64,000 nt of DNA, taken from contig OU015567.1 in assembly GCA_907165135.1 (NCBI GenBank), forward strand, positions 6,391,001 through 6,455,000. The letters are read 5' to 3'. The translations under genes were made by a program, and so were the position numbers. The notes beneath the pieces are model-generated. The model searched no databases and was not told where the DNA came from. It saw nothing but the letters and a program-made list of their open reading frames with translations. This DNA is from Oikopleura dioica (taxonomy: Eukaryota; Chordata; Appendicularia; Copelata; Oikopleuridae). Positions 11,693 to 22,900 of the stretch are shown here, in pieces. How positions within the stretch are numbered: position 1 is the stretch's first letter; every line of letters begins with the position of its first letter.

Positions 11693-12555
11693 TTACAGAA
11701 ATTGAAATGCAGAAGAGGAGTTTTTCTTTTCCAATTGTAGGGTTAACAGCTGATCGGGCTCGGAGTCCTTGGCGTAGTAATAGCCACGGATGGCGCCGGT
11801 ACTTTTCGACAGGGCGATGTAGTAAAACCCTTCATACGAGGCACCTAGATATTTTTACTGTTTGAAAAGTGCAATTGTTTCAAAAATAGGGGGATCGAAA
11901 ATTATCGCAGTTTTAACCAATCAGAATGCTCAAAAACAGCCTCCAGCCAATCAGATTGCTAGATCAATTTCCATCGATTCCGAATCGGTTTCTTACCTTC
12001 AATATCCTTAACCCTATGATCCGGCAAGCAAAACTGCTCCTTCCACCTCATAAACAGCGCTGGCGACTCTTCCACCTTCGAATGATCAAAGTCGTCGTTG
12101 TTGAAACTTTCCTTGAAGCATTTGAATTCTTCAAACTTGCTCCAATGCGATTTGTCCTTTCCATAATCGACGTCCCATTTGCGCGTCAAGAACGAATACT
12201 TTTTCCCAATTATTTCTCCCGTAAAGAAAGTCTCGATTTCTGGATTTTTCTCCGTCAAGCCGCGAATTCTCAGCCGTCCGCACAGATTTGAATGCGTCCT
12301 ACAATGAAGAATGAAATGAAATTTAAACTTTTTCAGACCCTGACTCAGGTTTTTTACACAGGTTGCCGACCCCAGGCTAATAGACACTTACCAATTGATA
12401 TCATCAATTCTGACTTCGATATTGTAAGTGTTCTTTTGGGACTCTTGCTGGCCTTTGTAAAATGCACCAGGGTAGATATTCGAATCTATAGCTCCGTGAG
12501 GGGGTTTAAAGCTCTCCCCGAGACACAGATTCATTTCATCGTCGAAGCAAGGCAT
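11693..12555 (-). CDS. GID4: GID4-type N-degron receptor of the CTLH/GID ubiquitin ligase
   Basis: Three coding blocks. The first (12555 down to about 12394) encodes MPCFDDEMNLC...YPGAFYKGQQESQKNTYNIEVRIDD. The second encodes NLCGRLRIRGLTE, FFTGEIIGKKYSFLTRKWD, FNNDDFDH, and FMRWKEQFCLPDHRVKDIEG. The last encodes GASYEGFYYIALSKSTGAIRGYYYAKDSE. Together these match the Vid24/GID4 beta-barrel that recognises Pro/N-terminal degrons and recruits substrates to the CTLH E3. ATG 12555 directly follows GTTGATTTTAG on the sense strand, a good trans-splice acceptor. DDX20 ends only 69 bp upstream, so the two probably form an operon. The first intron carries the half copy of the hairpin repeat and the second the paired CCAAT motifs. 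Confidence 0.92.
11917..11953 (+). promoter_or_regulatory. paired CCAATCA motifs, 30 bp apart
   Basis: Two exact CCAATCA motifs, the NF-Y core, begin at 11917 and 11947, inside the last GID4 intron and antisense to it. The sequence between them resembles that of the pair at 15271/15301 (both share CCAATCA, a purine, AATGCT, a pyrimidine, AAAAA). Function is inferred from the motif and spacing only. Confidence 0.4.
12334..12377. repeat. half copy of the FHIT-intron hairpin repeat
   Basis: In the first GID4 intron the + strand reads CAGACCCTGACTCAGG, then TTTTTTACACAGGTTGCCGACCCC. This closely matches the right arm of the hairpin at 17872-17911. Only one arm is present. It marks a dispersed repeat family, here apparently carried in an intron. 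Confidence 0.7.
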
Positions 12556-12624
12556 CTAAAATCAACCATTTAAAATCTCGTTTGCTTGAAGATAAATGGA
12601 GGAAAATGTTTAGTTGAACTTTTT

Positions 12625-15128
12625 CTAAGCAGTGAAAGAGCGAGAGCTTCTATGATACGCCAGCCAGCGACTTTTCAGCGCGGCGTATCGGTCAACAAAT
12701 GGAATAAAATTGCTTCTACTTTCGTGCTCTTCGATTTCTTGACCATGATCATCATCATCCTCGTCAGAGCAACTGGTGCTTTCTTCCAATTCAGAATCGG
12801 AGATTTCTGAATTTTTAGAAGCTTCTGATTCTCTTTGAATGATGCCGAAATCGAAATCGTCTTGGATAGCTTTTGGCATTAGCTTTTCTTCTTTCGGTTG
12901 AAAAACAAATTCAACAAAACATTTACTCTAAGATGCTTTTCAACAGTTCCTGGTATTTTCTCTTCGTCAACTTCTTCTTCCTTCTCATAATCTTTTTCGG
13001 AGCTACTTTCGGCCTCACTAGAATCGAGAGTTTCTACCTCATCTTCATCCTCATAATCTTCCTTTTCCCATTCTTTTTCTCCCCTTGGCTTGACCGTTCT
13101 CCTCCACTCCTTGAACTCCTCATCCGTCATCTTGTCAATCGAATCGAGCAACTTTTCCGTATCCGCTTCCGCCGAATTTTCCACCCTCGGCCGAGGAACA
13201 CCGAGCGTCTCCCAAATCGGCGGGATCCGATTCTCCGTGCTTCGATTTCTCCCTCCCCGAGCGAAGGGTGTTTGAAAGTCCAGTCGTTTCTTTACAGGTT
13301 TTCTTATTGGACCTGGTTTGCTTATTGGACTTAACTTTACTGCTTCGCTGGAACTCATGCAGTCGCTCAGGCTTTGATCCGCGGCATCGTGAGGCTTGGA
13401 TTCTTCGATCATCGGAACACCACCATTATCTTCATCCTCCCTCTCGTCCTCCTCTTTTTCTCCGATCTTCAGAATAATCGCATCACCAGAAGAACCAACA
13501 TTTAGTAACCCGTTCAAACTCTTTTCCGGACTTTCCGCTTTTTCTATTTCAATTTGCGGCATTTCTAATTGAATAGCTTCCGTTTCAATCGTTTCTTCTG
13601 GTCCCTTGAAATGCTCTTTTTCCTGTTCTTTGATCTTGTGTCCAGATTCCAAGCGATCGTTGATCGTTTTAACCAATTTCTGCTGATCCATGTGAACGAT
13701 TTCGTCATACTTCATAAACCTCGCGAAGTCCTTGTATCTCTCCAAATCAGCGTTGTTGATCGCGATTTGAATCGACTCCCCATGTCCGCCAAAACGCCCC
13801 GATCTTCCAACTCGATGGGACATGTTCGCATTGTCTTTTGACGGATCAATGTGGATGATCAAGTCGGCGTGGTGGGAATCTAACCCGCGGCAGGCAAGAT
13901 CTGTGGCGACTAGAATCGTCGTGTTCTTGTCGACTAGTTGCTCCCAGGCTTGAGTTCGGTCACGCTGGTCGAGTGAGCCGGAAAGGTGAAAATCAGGTTT
14001 TACAAATTGAAATTTTCATTCTTTACATGAGAAAAAGAGAGAAAATTTTAGCTTTTATAAAACCTTATCAAAGTATTAGACCAGCCCTTTGCATTCAAAT
14101 ACAACGAAGCACTTTGCGCAAAAGAATGCGAACTGGCAAAGACAAAGCACTGCTGAAATTTGATGCTTTCAATCAGTTCCAAAAGGATATCGCGCTTCTT
14201 CTCCACTTCCGGTCGGTATAGAATCGAATTGTAGACCTTCTGAAGACTAACGTTCTTTGAGCGGATCATAATTGGCTCGTGGCACTTCAGCTGGTGGAGC
14301 ATCTTTGGCAAATCATCGGGGAAAGTAGCTGAAGTGCAGATTGTTTGGAGCTTTTTCACGAGCATGCCATCTCGGATGTTTTTCAATTGATGCCTGTTTC
14401 AGAGTCTTTTTGAGGTAGAAGAAATGCGAGAAGCTGCTTGTACTTCAAGATTGCCAAAAGAAAAATCATACCTATCATCCCTCGAACTCGGAAGAGGCTT
14501 CTCGATTTTGACTTAAAAATGACCCTTTCATGAAATCCCTCACAGAAAGCAATTGATCAGCTTCGTCCAAGACCAAAATTTCCGTGCTTGAAATATGAAG
14601 CGCTCCTCGCGAAGCCAAGTCCAGCGTTCTTCCCGGAGTGCCAACGACAATCTGCGGCTTCTTGTGGTGAAGTTGGCGCTTTTGACTGACCATGGAATCG
14701 CCACCGATTGCCAGAAGAACTTGCGTCTTGGAGTTGAGAAGGGAGCAGAGAGTTGCGTGGATTTGGAGAGCGATTTCTCGTGTTGGAGTCAAAACGACGG
14801 CTTGGATTCGGTTTGATTCAAAGTTTACTTTTTCCAGGATCGCGATGCAGAAAACGAGCGTCTTTCCAGTCCCGGATTTAGACTTTTAAAAAAGTTAGAA
14901 ATCAATCTTTTTGAGAAAAAAAAGCACCTGAATGACGACATTTTTCCCAGTCAAGACACTCGGCAACGCTGCTTCCTGCAACTTCGATTGCCAAGTGTAA
15001 TTGCTCTTTGTCAGCGCCTTCATTAGCCAGCTTTTCAGGTAGAGCTGCTCAAAGCTCAAATTGGACCCGTGAACATCTCCGCTTCGCAAATGACCCAACG
15101 CATTTTGTCCTTTTCCATACGACGTCAT
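12625..15128 (-). CDS. DDX20: DEAD-box RNA helicase, DDX20/Gemin3-like
   Basis: Starts at ATG 15128 (MTSYGKGQNALGHLRSGDV). RSGDVHGSNLSFEQLYL is the Gemin3-type Q-motif lead-in. Helicase motifs follow in order: SGTGKT region, PTREIA, GTPGR, DEAD (VLDEADQLL), a SAT-type TSATFPDD, and HRVGRSGRFGGHGES. The C-terminal region is acidic and Ser/Glu-rich. DDX20 acts in the SMN complex that assembles spliceosomal snRNPs. The last exon join is ambiguous. A 36-nt intron would stop at TAA 12879-12881. Moving the acceptor 8 nt keeps the frame open to 12625 and adds an acidic tail ending DRYAALKSRWLAYHR. I prefer the longer form because Gemin3 proteins also end in an acidic stretch and a Trp/Tyr/Arg-rich segment. 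Confidence 0.85.
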
Positions 15129-15270
15129 TCTGAAAGTGCGACTTTTGAAGAGGAGGATAGATTTTGAAGAAGATTGAGAGGGAATTATTCAGAAGAATTG
15201 AAATCGCCCGACTTTCCACCAGTTTTTGATTTGAGCTTCGTTTGCTTTTATCAGAGTTCGGGGACGAAAA

Positions 15271-15307
15271 CCAATCAAAATGCTTAAAAAATGTCTTTAG
15301 CCAATCA
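15271..15307 (+). promoter_or_regulatory. paired CCAATCA motifs upstream of DDX20
   Basis: CCAATCA begins at 15271 and 15301, exactly 30 bp apart. They lie 140-180 bp upstream of the DDX20 ATG, so they sit at promoter distance in inverted (TGATTGG) orientation. The second copy overlaps the last codons of MoaC. NF-Y binding is inferred from the motif. Confidence 0.45.
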
Positions 15308-15901
15308 AAATTGAAGAATTGAAAATATTTTTTCGACCAAATTTTTGTAATAAAAATTCTCATTTTTATTTTCTTTTCGAACTCTTTCCTGAATGACAGC
15401 AGTTTTGTCGACAGCTTTGACCATGTCATAAATCGTCAGCGAAGCAACAGAAGCCCCCGTCAGCGCTTCCATCTCAATCCCAGTCTTTCCAAAAGTCTTG
15501 GCGAAGCATTCGACCAAAATCGAGCAGTTTTCTTCGTCAAAATCAAAGGAAATGTCAACTTTGTCAATCGGAATATTGTGGCAGAGAGGAATCAGCTCAG
15601 AAGTCTTCTTGGCGCCTTGAATTCCGGCGATTCTAGCGACGGATAGAACGTCTCCTTTTGACAGCTGATTGTCGACTATCATCTGGTAGCATTCATCTGA
15701 GACTTTTATCGAAGAAAAAGCGACGGCAGTACGAACTGTTGGCAGTTTTTCGGTCACCTGTTAAAAAGGGATGAAGATTTTGAACATTTTTCTTGGAAAA
15801 ATGAATTATTTTCAATCCCTTTCCGAAACCATATTCGCTTTTCCAGCCGAATTGATGTGTGAAAATTTCTTCGCCGCAAGATTCGCCACTGTTCGCCTCA
15901 T
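15305..15901 (-). CDS. MOCS1B: cyclic pyranopterin monophosphate synthase (MoaC/MOCS1B)
   Basis: Two exons. The first runs from ATG 15901 (MRRTVANLAAKKFSHINSAG) to KANMVS at 15824. The second runs from 15757 to the stop at 15305. The second exon has the MoaC signatures GDVLSVARIAGIQGAKKTSELIPLCHNIP and KTGIEMEALTGASVASLTIY, then DMVKAVDK. MoaC makes cPMP, the first stable molybdenum-cofactor intermediate, in mitochondria; the basic N-terminus is compatible with import. It is a stand-alone MoaC here, with no MoaA domain in the window. The intron 15758-15823 reads GA...AG on the sense strand. Splicing there restores MVSVTEKLPTVR with the same spacing as bacterial MoaC, so a non-canonical GA-AG intron is the simplest reading. 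Confidence 0.9.
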
Positions 15902-17438
<1,537 letters not shown>

Positions 17439-17767
17439 ACTCTTCAGAAAAAAATAAACAAAAAAGATAGATAAAAAATGCTTTACACTTGTTGTCTCCC
17501 GTGATCATTTTCTCGATGTTCGAAACGTCCAAACGTCGCCTAGAATCTTCTTTTCAATTCTCTAATCCTTTGAACCAACTTCACAGTATTTCATCTGACA
17601 GTAACAGTATTTCCCCTGTATTCATCCTATCACCCTTTTTATTCTACATGTAAGAATGGATCTCCGATTCTTCTTGGATAATTGCAATAATAAAATCAAA
17701 ACCGCTTCTGTTCAAAATTATTATCAACACACAAAAATCAACTATTGTTTTTTCGCAGATTATTCAG
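17439..17767. other. ARF1 3' region and FHIT leader
   Basis: AT-rich spacer of about 330 bp. It begins with the ARF1 polyadenylation region and ends with TATTCAG directly before the FHIT ATG, a likely splice or trans-splice acceptor. No other gene is visible. Confidence 0.4.
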
Positions 17768-18445
17768 ATGTCCAGGCTTTTCTCAAAAAATATCACAATC
17801 CCCTCCAGTCTGGGCTTAGCAACCTGTGTAGAAACCTGAGCCAGGGTACTGAAAACGTAAATTGAGTTCTGCAGAACCCTGACTCAGGTTTCTACACAGG
17901 TTACCGAGCCCACCTTCAAGTTGCATTTTCTACGAGACCTCGAAAAGCTTCGCTTTTGTCAATTTGAAGCCAGTTTTGCCCGGGCATGTTCTCGTTTCGC
18001 CGATACGAGTTGTGCCTCTTTTTGAAGATCTGACTTTGGACGAGGTTTCGGATCTATTTCAAGTCGCTCAGAAAGTCGAGAAAGTTGTCAAAAGTGCTTT
18101 TCACGGGCAAGGGGATTAATTTTTCACGATTTTCTTGAGTTTTCGGCTCAAAAAACGATGGGCATGACGTGGCCATTAGTCAGCAAAACGTAAACACGTC
18201 GCTCTGTCCCCGGATGATCCCCCAAAAGAGACTCGTCGACGATTTCGGTTCAGAACGGGCCCGAAGCGGGCCAAACCGTCCCCCATGTTCATGTCCACAT
18301 AATTCCACGGCGCAAGAACGATTTTGAAAACAACGACGATATTTACTCAGAGCTCGAGAAGCATGATAAAGATGATAGAGCAGGGCGCACGGCAGAAGTC
18401 ATGGAAAAAGAAGCAGCAATGCTCAGAGCTCTTTTCAACTCTTGA
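17768..18445 (+). CDS. FHIT: FHIT-like bis(5'-adenosyl)-triphosphatase
   Basis: Three exons. Exon 1 (17768-17808) encodes [14 protein letters not shown]. Exon 2 encodes [20 protein letters not shown], then [14 protein letters not shown] and KSAFHGQ. Exon 3 encodes [14 protein letters not shown], then [10 protein letters not shown] and ends [16 protein letters not shown] is the histidine triad; the middle His is the nucleophile that hydrolyses Ap3A. The order and spacing match FHIT proteins. Intron 1 (112 nt) is nearly all hairpin repeat. Intron 2 appears to start with GG rather than GT: reading [15 protein letters not shown] requires splicing after CAAG. SDF2 begins 54 bp after the TGA. Confidence 0.9.
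17812..17911. repeat. hairpin element forming FHIT intron 1
   Basis: The left arm 17812-17851 and right arm 17872-17911 are near-perfect inverted copies; CAACCTGTGTAGAAACCTGA pairs with TCAGGTTTCTACACAGGTT. A 20-nt loop separates them. The element lies between exon-end AG (17807-17808) and AG (17919-17920), so it makes up most of the 112-nt intron. A related single arm occurs at 12334-12377. Confidence 0.85.
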
Positions 18446-18499
18446 AAGAACCTTCAGTTTCAACAGTTGGTTGGTGTATTTACAGTTGATGTGTTTTAG

Positions 18500-19300
18500 A
18501 TGCTGCTGTCGGCTCTTTTTATCGGAGCAGTTTCTGCAACCGACTTCGTAACATGCGGAAGTGTCATCAAACTCGTCAACAAAGCCTATACGATGAGACT
18601 TCATAGCCACGAGGTAAAAATCAACAGACTATCTTGATTCATGTACTTTTGCAGGTGACGTACGGTTCTGGCTCTGGGCAGCAATCAGTAACCGGTTTCC
18701 GCGGTGAGACAGATTCCAATTCGTATTGGTGGATCCGCGGAGCTTCTGAAGACAGCTGCAAACGAGGTGATTCAGTCATGTGCGGTAGTGAAGTGCTTCT
18801 TACACACATTAACACGATGAAAAATCTCCACTCTCATCATCACAGGTTTGCTCATTCATCCCTTTCTCATTAATCCAATCCCTTTTCATTATAGAGCGCC
18901 GCTTACGAACAATCAAGAAGTCAGTGCGTACGGCAACGACGGGGCAGGAGACGCGATGGACGTTTGGGAAGTAATTTGCGGAGGCAACAATCCCGTAAGT
19001 CCAGAACAACACCCGGGCCACCGGCCAAGCCTAATTAATTTCGCTTTCAAACGCCGTTTATATCCAATTAAACAGCCCCTAATCCTTGTTTATTCTCAGT
19101 GGCGACGAGACAGCGCGGTGAAACTGAAACACAAGGGAACGCAAAAGTACCTCGCTGCCAGCGGTCAACAATTCAACCGACCCATCAGCGGCCAAATGGA
19201 AATCGTGGCGCAGTCGAAATCTGGCGGAGCAACTGAGTGGAAAGTCGCCGAAGGTGTTTTCGTCTCTCCACCAACCCAAAGCGGACATGACGAGCTGTGA
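18500..19300 (+). CDS. SDF2: SDF2/SDF2L1-like MIR-domain ER protein
   Basis: Four exons. MLLSALFIGAVSATDF is a signal peptide, followed by FVTCGSVIKLVNKAYTMRLH, YGSGSGQQSVTGFRG, DSNSYWWIRGASEDSC, then HRAPLTNNQEVSAYG and DVWEVICGG. These are the three MIR repeats of the SDF2 family, which assists ER protein folding and O-mannosylation control with Hsp40/BiP partners. The protein ends QSGHDEL, giving the C-terminal HDEL ER-retrieval signal. ATG 18500 directly follows GTGTTTTAG, a trans-splice-type acceptor, and lies 54 bp behind the FHIT stop, so an FHIT-SDF2 operon is likely. Confidence 0.95.
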
Positions 19301-19562
19301 TAATTAGACTACTCTTTCTTGAAAAATTCGCTCTTGCGAACAAAAAATCCACTTTCTGAACTTTCTTCTGAGCTAAAAAGATATCTGAAGCGTGCCTTTT
19401 TTGGACCCTGACTTCTTTTATGAAAATATTCCATCGTGCAATAAATTATAAGTGCGCTTCCTTCTCTGTTGAAGTTTTTTCTTTTAAAAATTCAAAGTAA
19501 AACAACTCTTAGTAAACTTGACCTAAATAATTGTAGATTTTTATTATTCTTTTATTCCCTTG

Positions 19563-19745
19563 TCATTGACTACAAAAAGTTCCACTTTTGAAAAAGAAAC
19601 AATTCAATACCGCAATAAATAAAAATCCGACAAGATAATAAGTGATCGTAAACTGATCTCCGTTTCTGAATCCGATTTGTGGTGTCGCATCCCGCCGAGA
19701 CGAGATAATCGATGATTTCAACTTTTTGAAAAGTGCGCCGGCCAT
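19563..19745 (-). CDS. possible small tail-anchored membrane protein (60 aa)
   Basis: ORF from ATG 19745 (MAGALFKKLKSS) to the stop at 19563. It has a basic N-terminal half and one hydrophobic segment (TITYYLVGFLFIAVLNCFFF) near the C-terminus, the layout of a small tail-anchored ER protein. The frame stays open upstream to about 19826, so a 5' exon or an earlier start is possible. I do not recognise the family and it may be a chance ORF in the SDF2-integrin spacer. Confidence 0.3.
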   Translation of the reverse strand: MAGALFKKLKSSIISSRRDATPQIGFRNGDQFTITYYLVGFLFIAVLNCFFFKSGTFCSQ

Positions 19746-19972
19746 CCCACTTGGCCCATAAAAATTCGACGTTGATCCTTTTACACAAACTTGTGACTGG
19801 CAGTGAGTGGATCCACTCTTATTCAACCCCCTTTATTCATTTTTTGTTTTTGATCGCTGTGTAGCCGCGGGAGAAAGAGAGAGATCAATTTATTGCTCAT
19901 TCAGAAGGCAGTTGAGAGGGAAACAGCCGAACGGACGAAAAATAATAAAAACAGATATAAAAAGAAAGAGAA

Positions 19973-22900
19973 ATGCGGCTGAGTCGGACCCTGGCCTCTC
20001 TTTACGGGGCTTTTCAGTTCGTCAATGGAGGTAAAAATGAATTCCGTGGATGTACTGATCATAAAATTTTCTTGCAGAGACGCAGTTTTGCCAAGATCCG
20101 TCGATCGAAACCTGCCGGGATTGCATTTTACGCGGGCCCGACTGCGCCTGGTGCGCTGATAACATAACTGCCGAGGATATGGGAACACACAGGATGAAAT
20201 GCGGCCGTCTGGACGACCTGAAGCAGCAGGGCTGCAAGCAAATCGAAGCAGACAAGAAGAGCTCGCGGAGCATCACTGATGCGGGCAAAAAGATCCGGCC
20301 GAAGAAATCGACCGTCGAACTGCGTCACGGAGAGTCGTACAACTTTCAAATCGAGTTTCATTCAGAAGAGTACTACCCGATCGACATGTACTACGTCATG
20401 GACCTGTCGCAGTCGATGCAGGACGATCTGGTAAAGCTGAAAGACCTGGCGTCGAAGCTCTGCGAAAAAATGACGGAAATCACGGGAAAAGACAACTTTA
20501 GGATCGGCCACGGCAGCTTTGTCGACAAACCAGTTATGCCCTTCATTTCGATCACCGAAGAAGACCTCAAAAATCCGTGTGGAAAGGAGCGGCCGTGTGA
20601 GCCCGCGTACAACTTTCATAACAATCTCAACTTGACGCTGGACACGGATAAGTTCTTTGACATTGTCGACAAAATGGATCACTCGAGTAACTTGGACCAA
20701 GCAGAAGCAGGACTCGACGGCATCCTGCAAGCAGCTGTATGCAAGGATCTCATTGGCTGGGGCGATGACAGGCACAAACTGATCGTATATTCCTCTGATG
20801 CACCCTTCCATGTCGCTGGGGATGGCAAGCTCGGCGGGATTCTAGAGCCACACGATATGCAATGCCACACTGATGGGTCAACCATGCCGAATGAAATTCC
20901 ACGGGACAAGGCAGTCCAGTACGATTACCCTTCAATCGGGCAAATTGTCGACGTAATAAGCAAGAACGAAATCATCATGATTTTCGCCGTGACAAAAAGT
21001 GTCAAAAAGACTTATTCACTTTTGGCGGATTTATTGCCGCTAGCAGCTGTGGGAGAATTAGAAGACGATTCGAACAATGTGATAAACATCATCGAAGAAA
21101 AATACAACCAACTAGCGCAGAAAGTCCGACTCCAGCACTCTGGAATTCCGGAAAACGTCCAGGTCGCTGCGAAAGTAATGTGCCATGCGGACAAACCTGA
21201 TGTTTGGACCGACGGATTCGAGTGCGAAAAAATCAACAGGAACCAAGCCGTTACTTTTGATGTTACGTTAACATGGAATAGCGATGGGGTCTGTCCAGAA
21301 ACTACGACGGCACTTGCTGACTTCCTGATTTATGGAATGGATGCCAAATCGGAGGTGGAAATCAAATTCATCTGCGACTGCGATTGTCCTGTTTACCCTG
21401 CGCCCAGCTTCATGGTCGATCCAAAGTTCACCCTGGGTAAGTCTGCTTTCCGTTTTGATTTTTTCCAATGAACAGTCATCCACTTTAAATTTTGGCTAGA
21501 CAAGAGGAGCGTCCCGTTCTCGTGCAACAGCGGAAACTATTCCTGCGGACAGTGCGTCTGCCCAGAAGGCCAGACTGGAAACATGTGCGAGTGCGATGTG
21601 GAAACTGATGCCGCAAATGTTTGGGAAGGCTGTATCAATCCAAAGGTAACGGAAAATATTGCGATGATTGGCTCATTTTTGTAGGACGTGGACGAAAAGC
21701 CATGCTCAGGCTTTGGCAGCTGCGTTTGCGGCAAATGCCAATGCCAAAAGTATCTCGGACGCGACATCACTGGAGAGTTCTGCGAGTGCGACTCTGACGA
21801 GTGCCACAAGTTCAACAACTTGCCCTGTGGCGGACCAGAGCATGGAACATGCCAATGTGATGGAACTTGCAAGTGTGCTGATGGCTGGAGTGGCGACAAT
21901 TGCTCGTGTAGTACGGACAAGCGAGTCTGTAAGAATCCAGAAGGTATCATTATGAAGGCTCGTTCTAAGTGCATGATCAAAATTTAGACTTGAGGCGATA
22001 CGGGGACAGCGCAGCAGAATGCTCTGGCAATGGAGACTGCAACTGCGGAAAGTGCGAGTGCAAGGAATTCCCCGGCATCGGCAAGTACACCGGTCGATAT
22101 TGCGAGAACTTCAACTCCAAATGCGAACAACATGAAGATTGCGCCAAGTGCCTCGCAAATGCATTTTTCGATGATGAAGACGGACCTGTTCTGAGTGAGT
22201 TTTTACGGCACGTTTCTAGCTCTAGAACAATTTATTAGACAAGAAATGTGCCGATGATTGCCGCTCCGTAAACCAGGAAACTGAAAAGCGAGAGGACTTC
22301 TACATCGAAGGCATCGTCGAGGTCGAAGGCGAAAAAGGCCGCTTTGAAATCGAAAATGTTGAGAAAATTTTCATCCCAAAAGACGAAAATGCAGATTCCC
22401 TGATGTGCGTTTCCAAGGACCGGGAGGGTTGCCAGTTCAACTTTGGTTATAAAATGTCAAATGAGAAGAAAGTTCAGTTGATGATTAGCGACACGCGAGG
22501 TAAGAAAAAAGCTTGAAATAACGATGTTATTCTTGCCGAAAATGGTGGTTATTTTTTGTGAAAACAAAGAATAACAGAACGACTACTAATCGGATTTGGT
22601 GTTTAACATTGTTATGTAACTAGCATGTCCCGAGCCGGTCAACGTTTGGATGGTTGTCGGTGGCATTCTTGGCGGTGTTGTCTTCCTTGGCTTGATCATT
22701 TTATTACTGATCAAGCTGATTATTTGTTGGATCTCCCGAATGGAAGTCAAAGAGTTTGAAAAAATGCGCTCGAAAGAGGCGCTCACTAGTGTAAGTTATT
22801 TTGACATTCTATCGGCCCGAAATCCTACTAAAGTTAGTATAAAAAGAGTGACTAAATGTTGCATGGTGTTAAACTTGGTGAAACCGGTGTTTGAAAATTA

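Noticed and set aside
20362-21236. Several - strand ORFs opposite the integrin beta-I domain
   Set aside because: They are shadows of a strongly conserved coding exon and show no family motifs.
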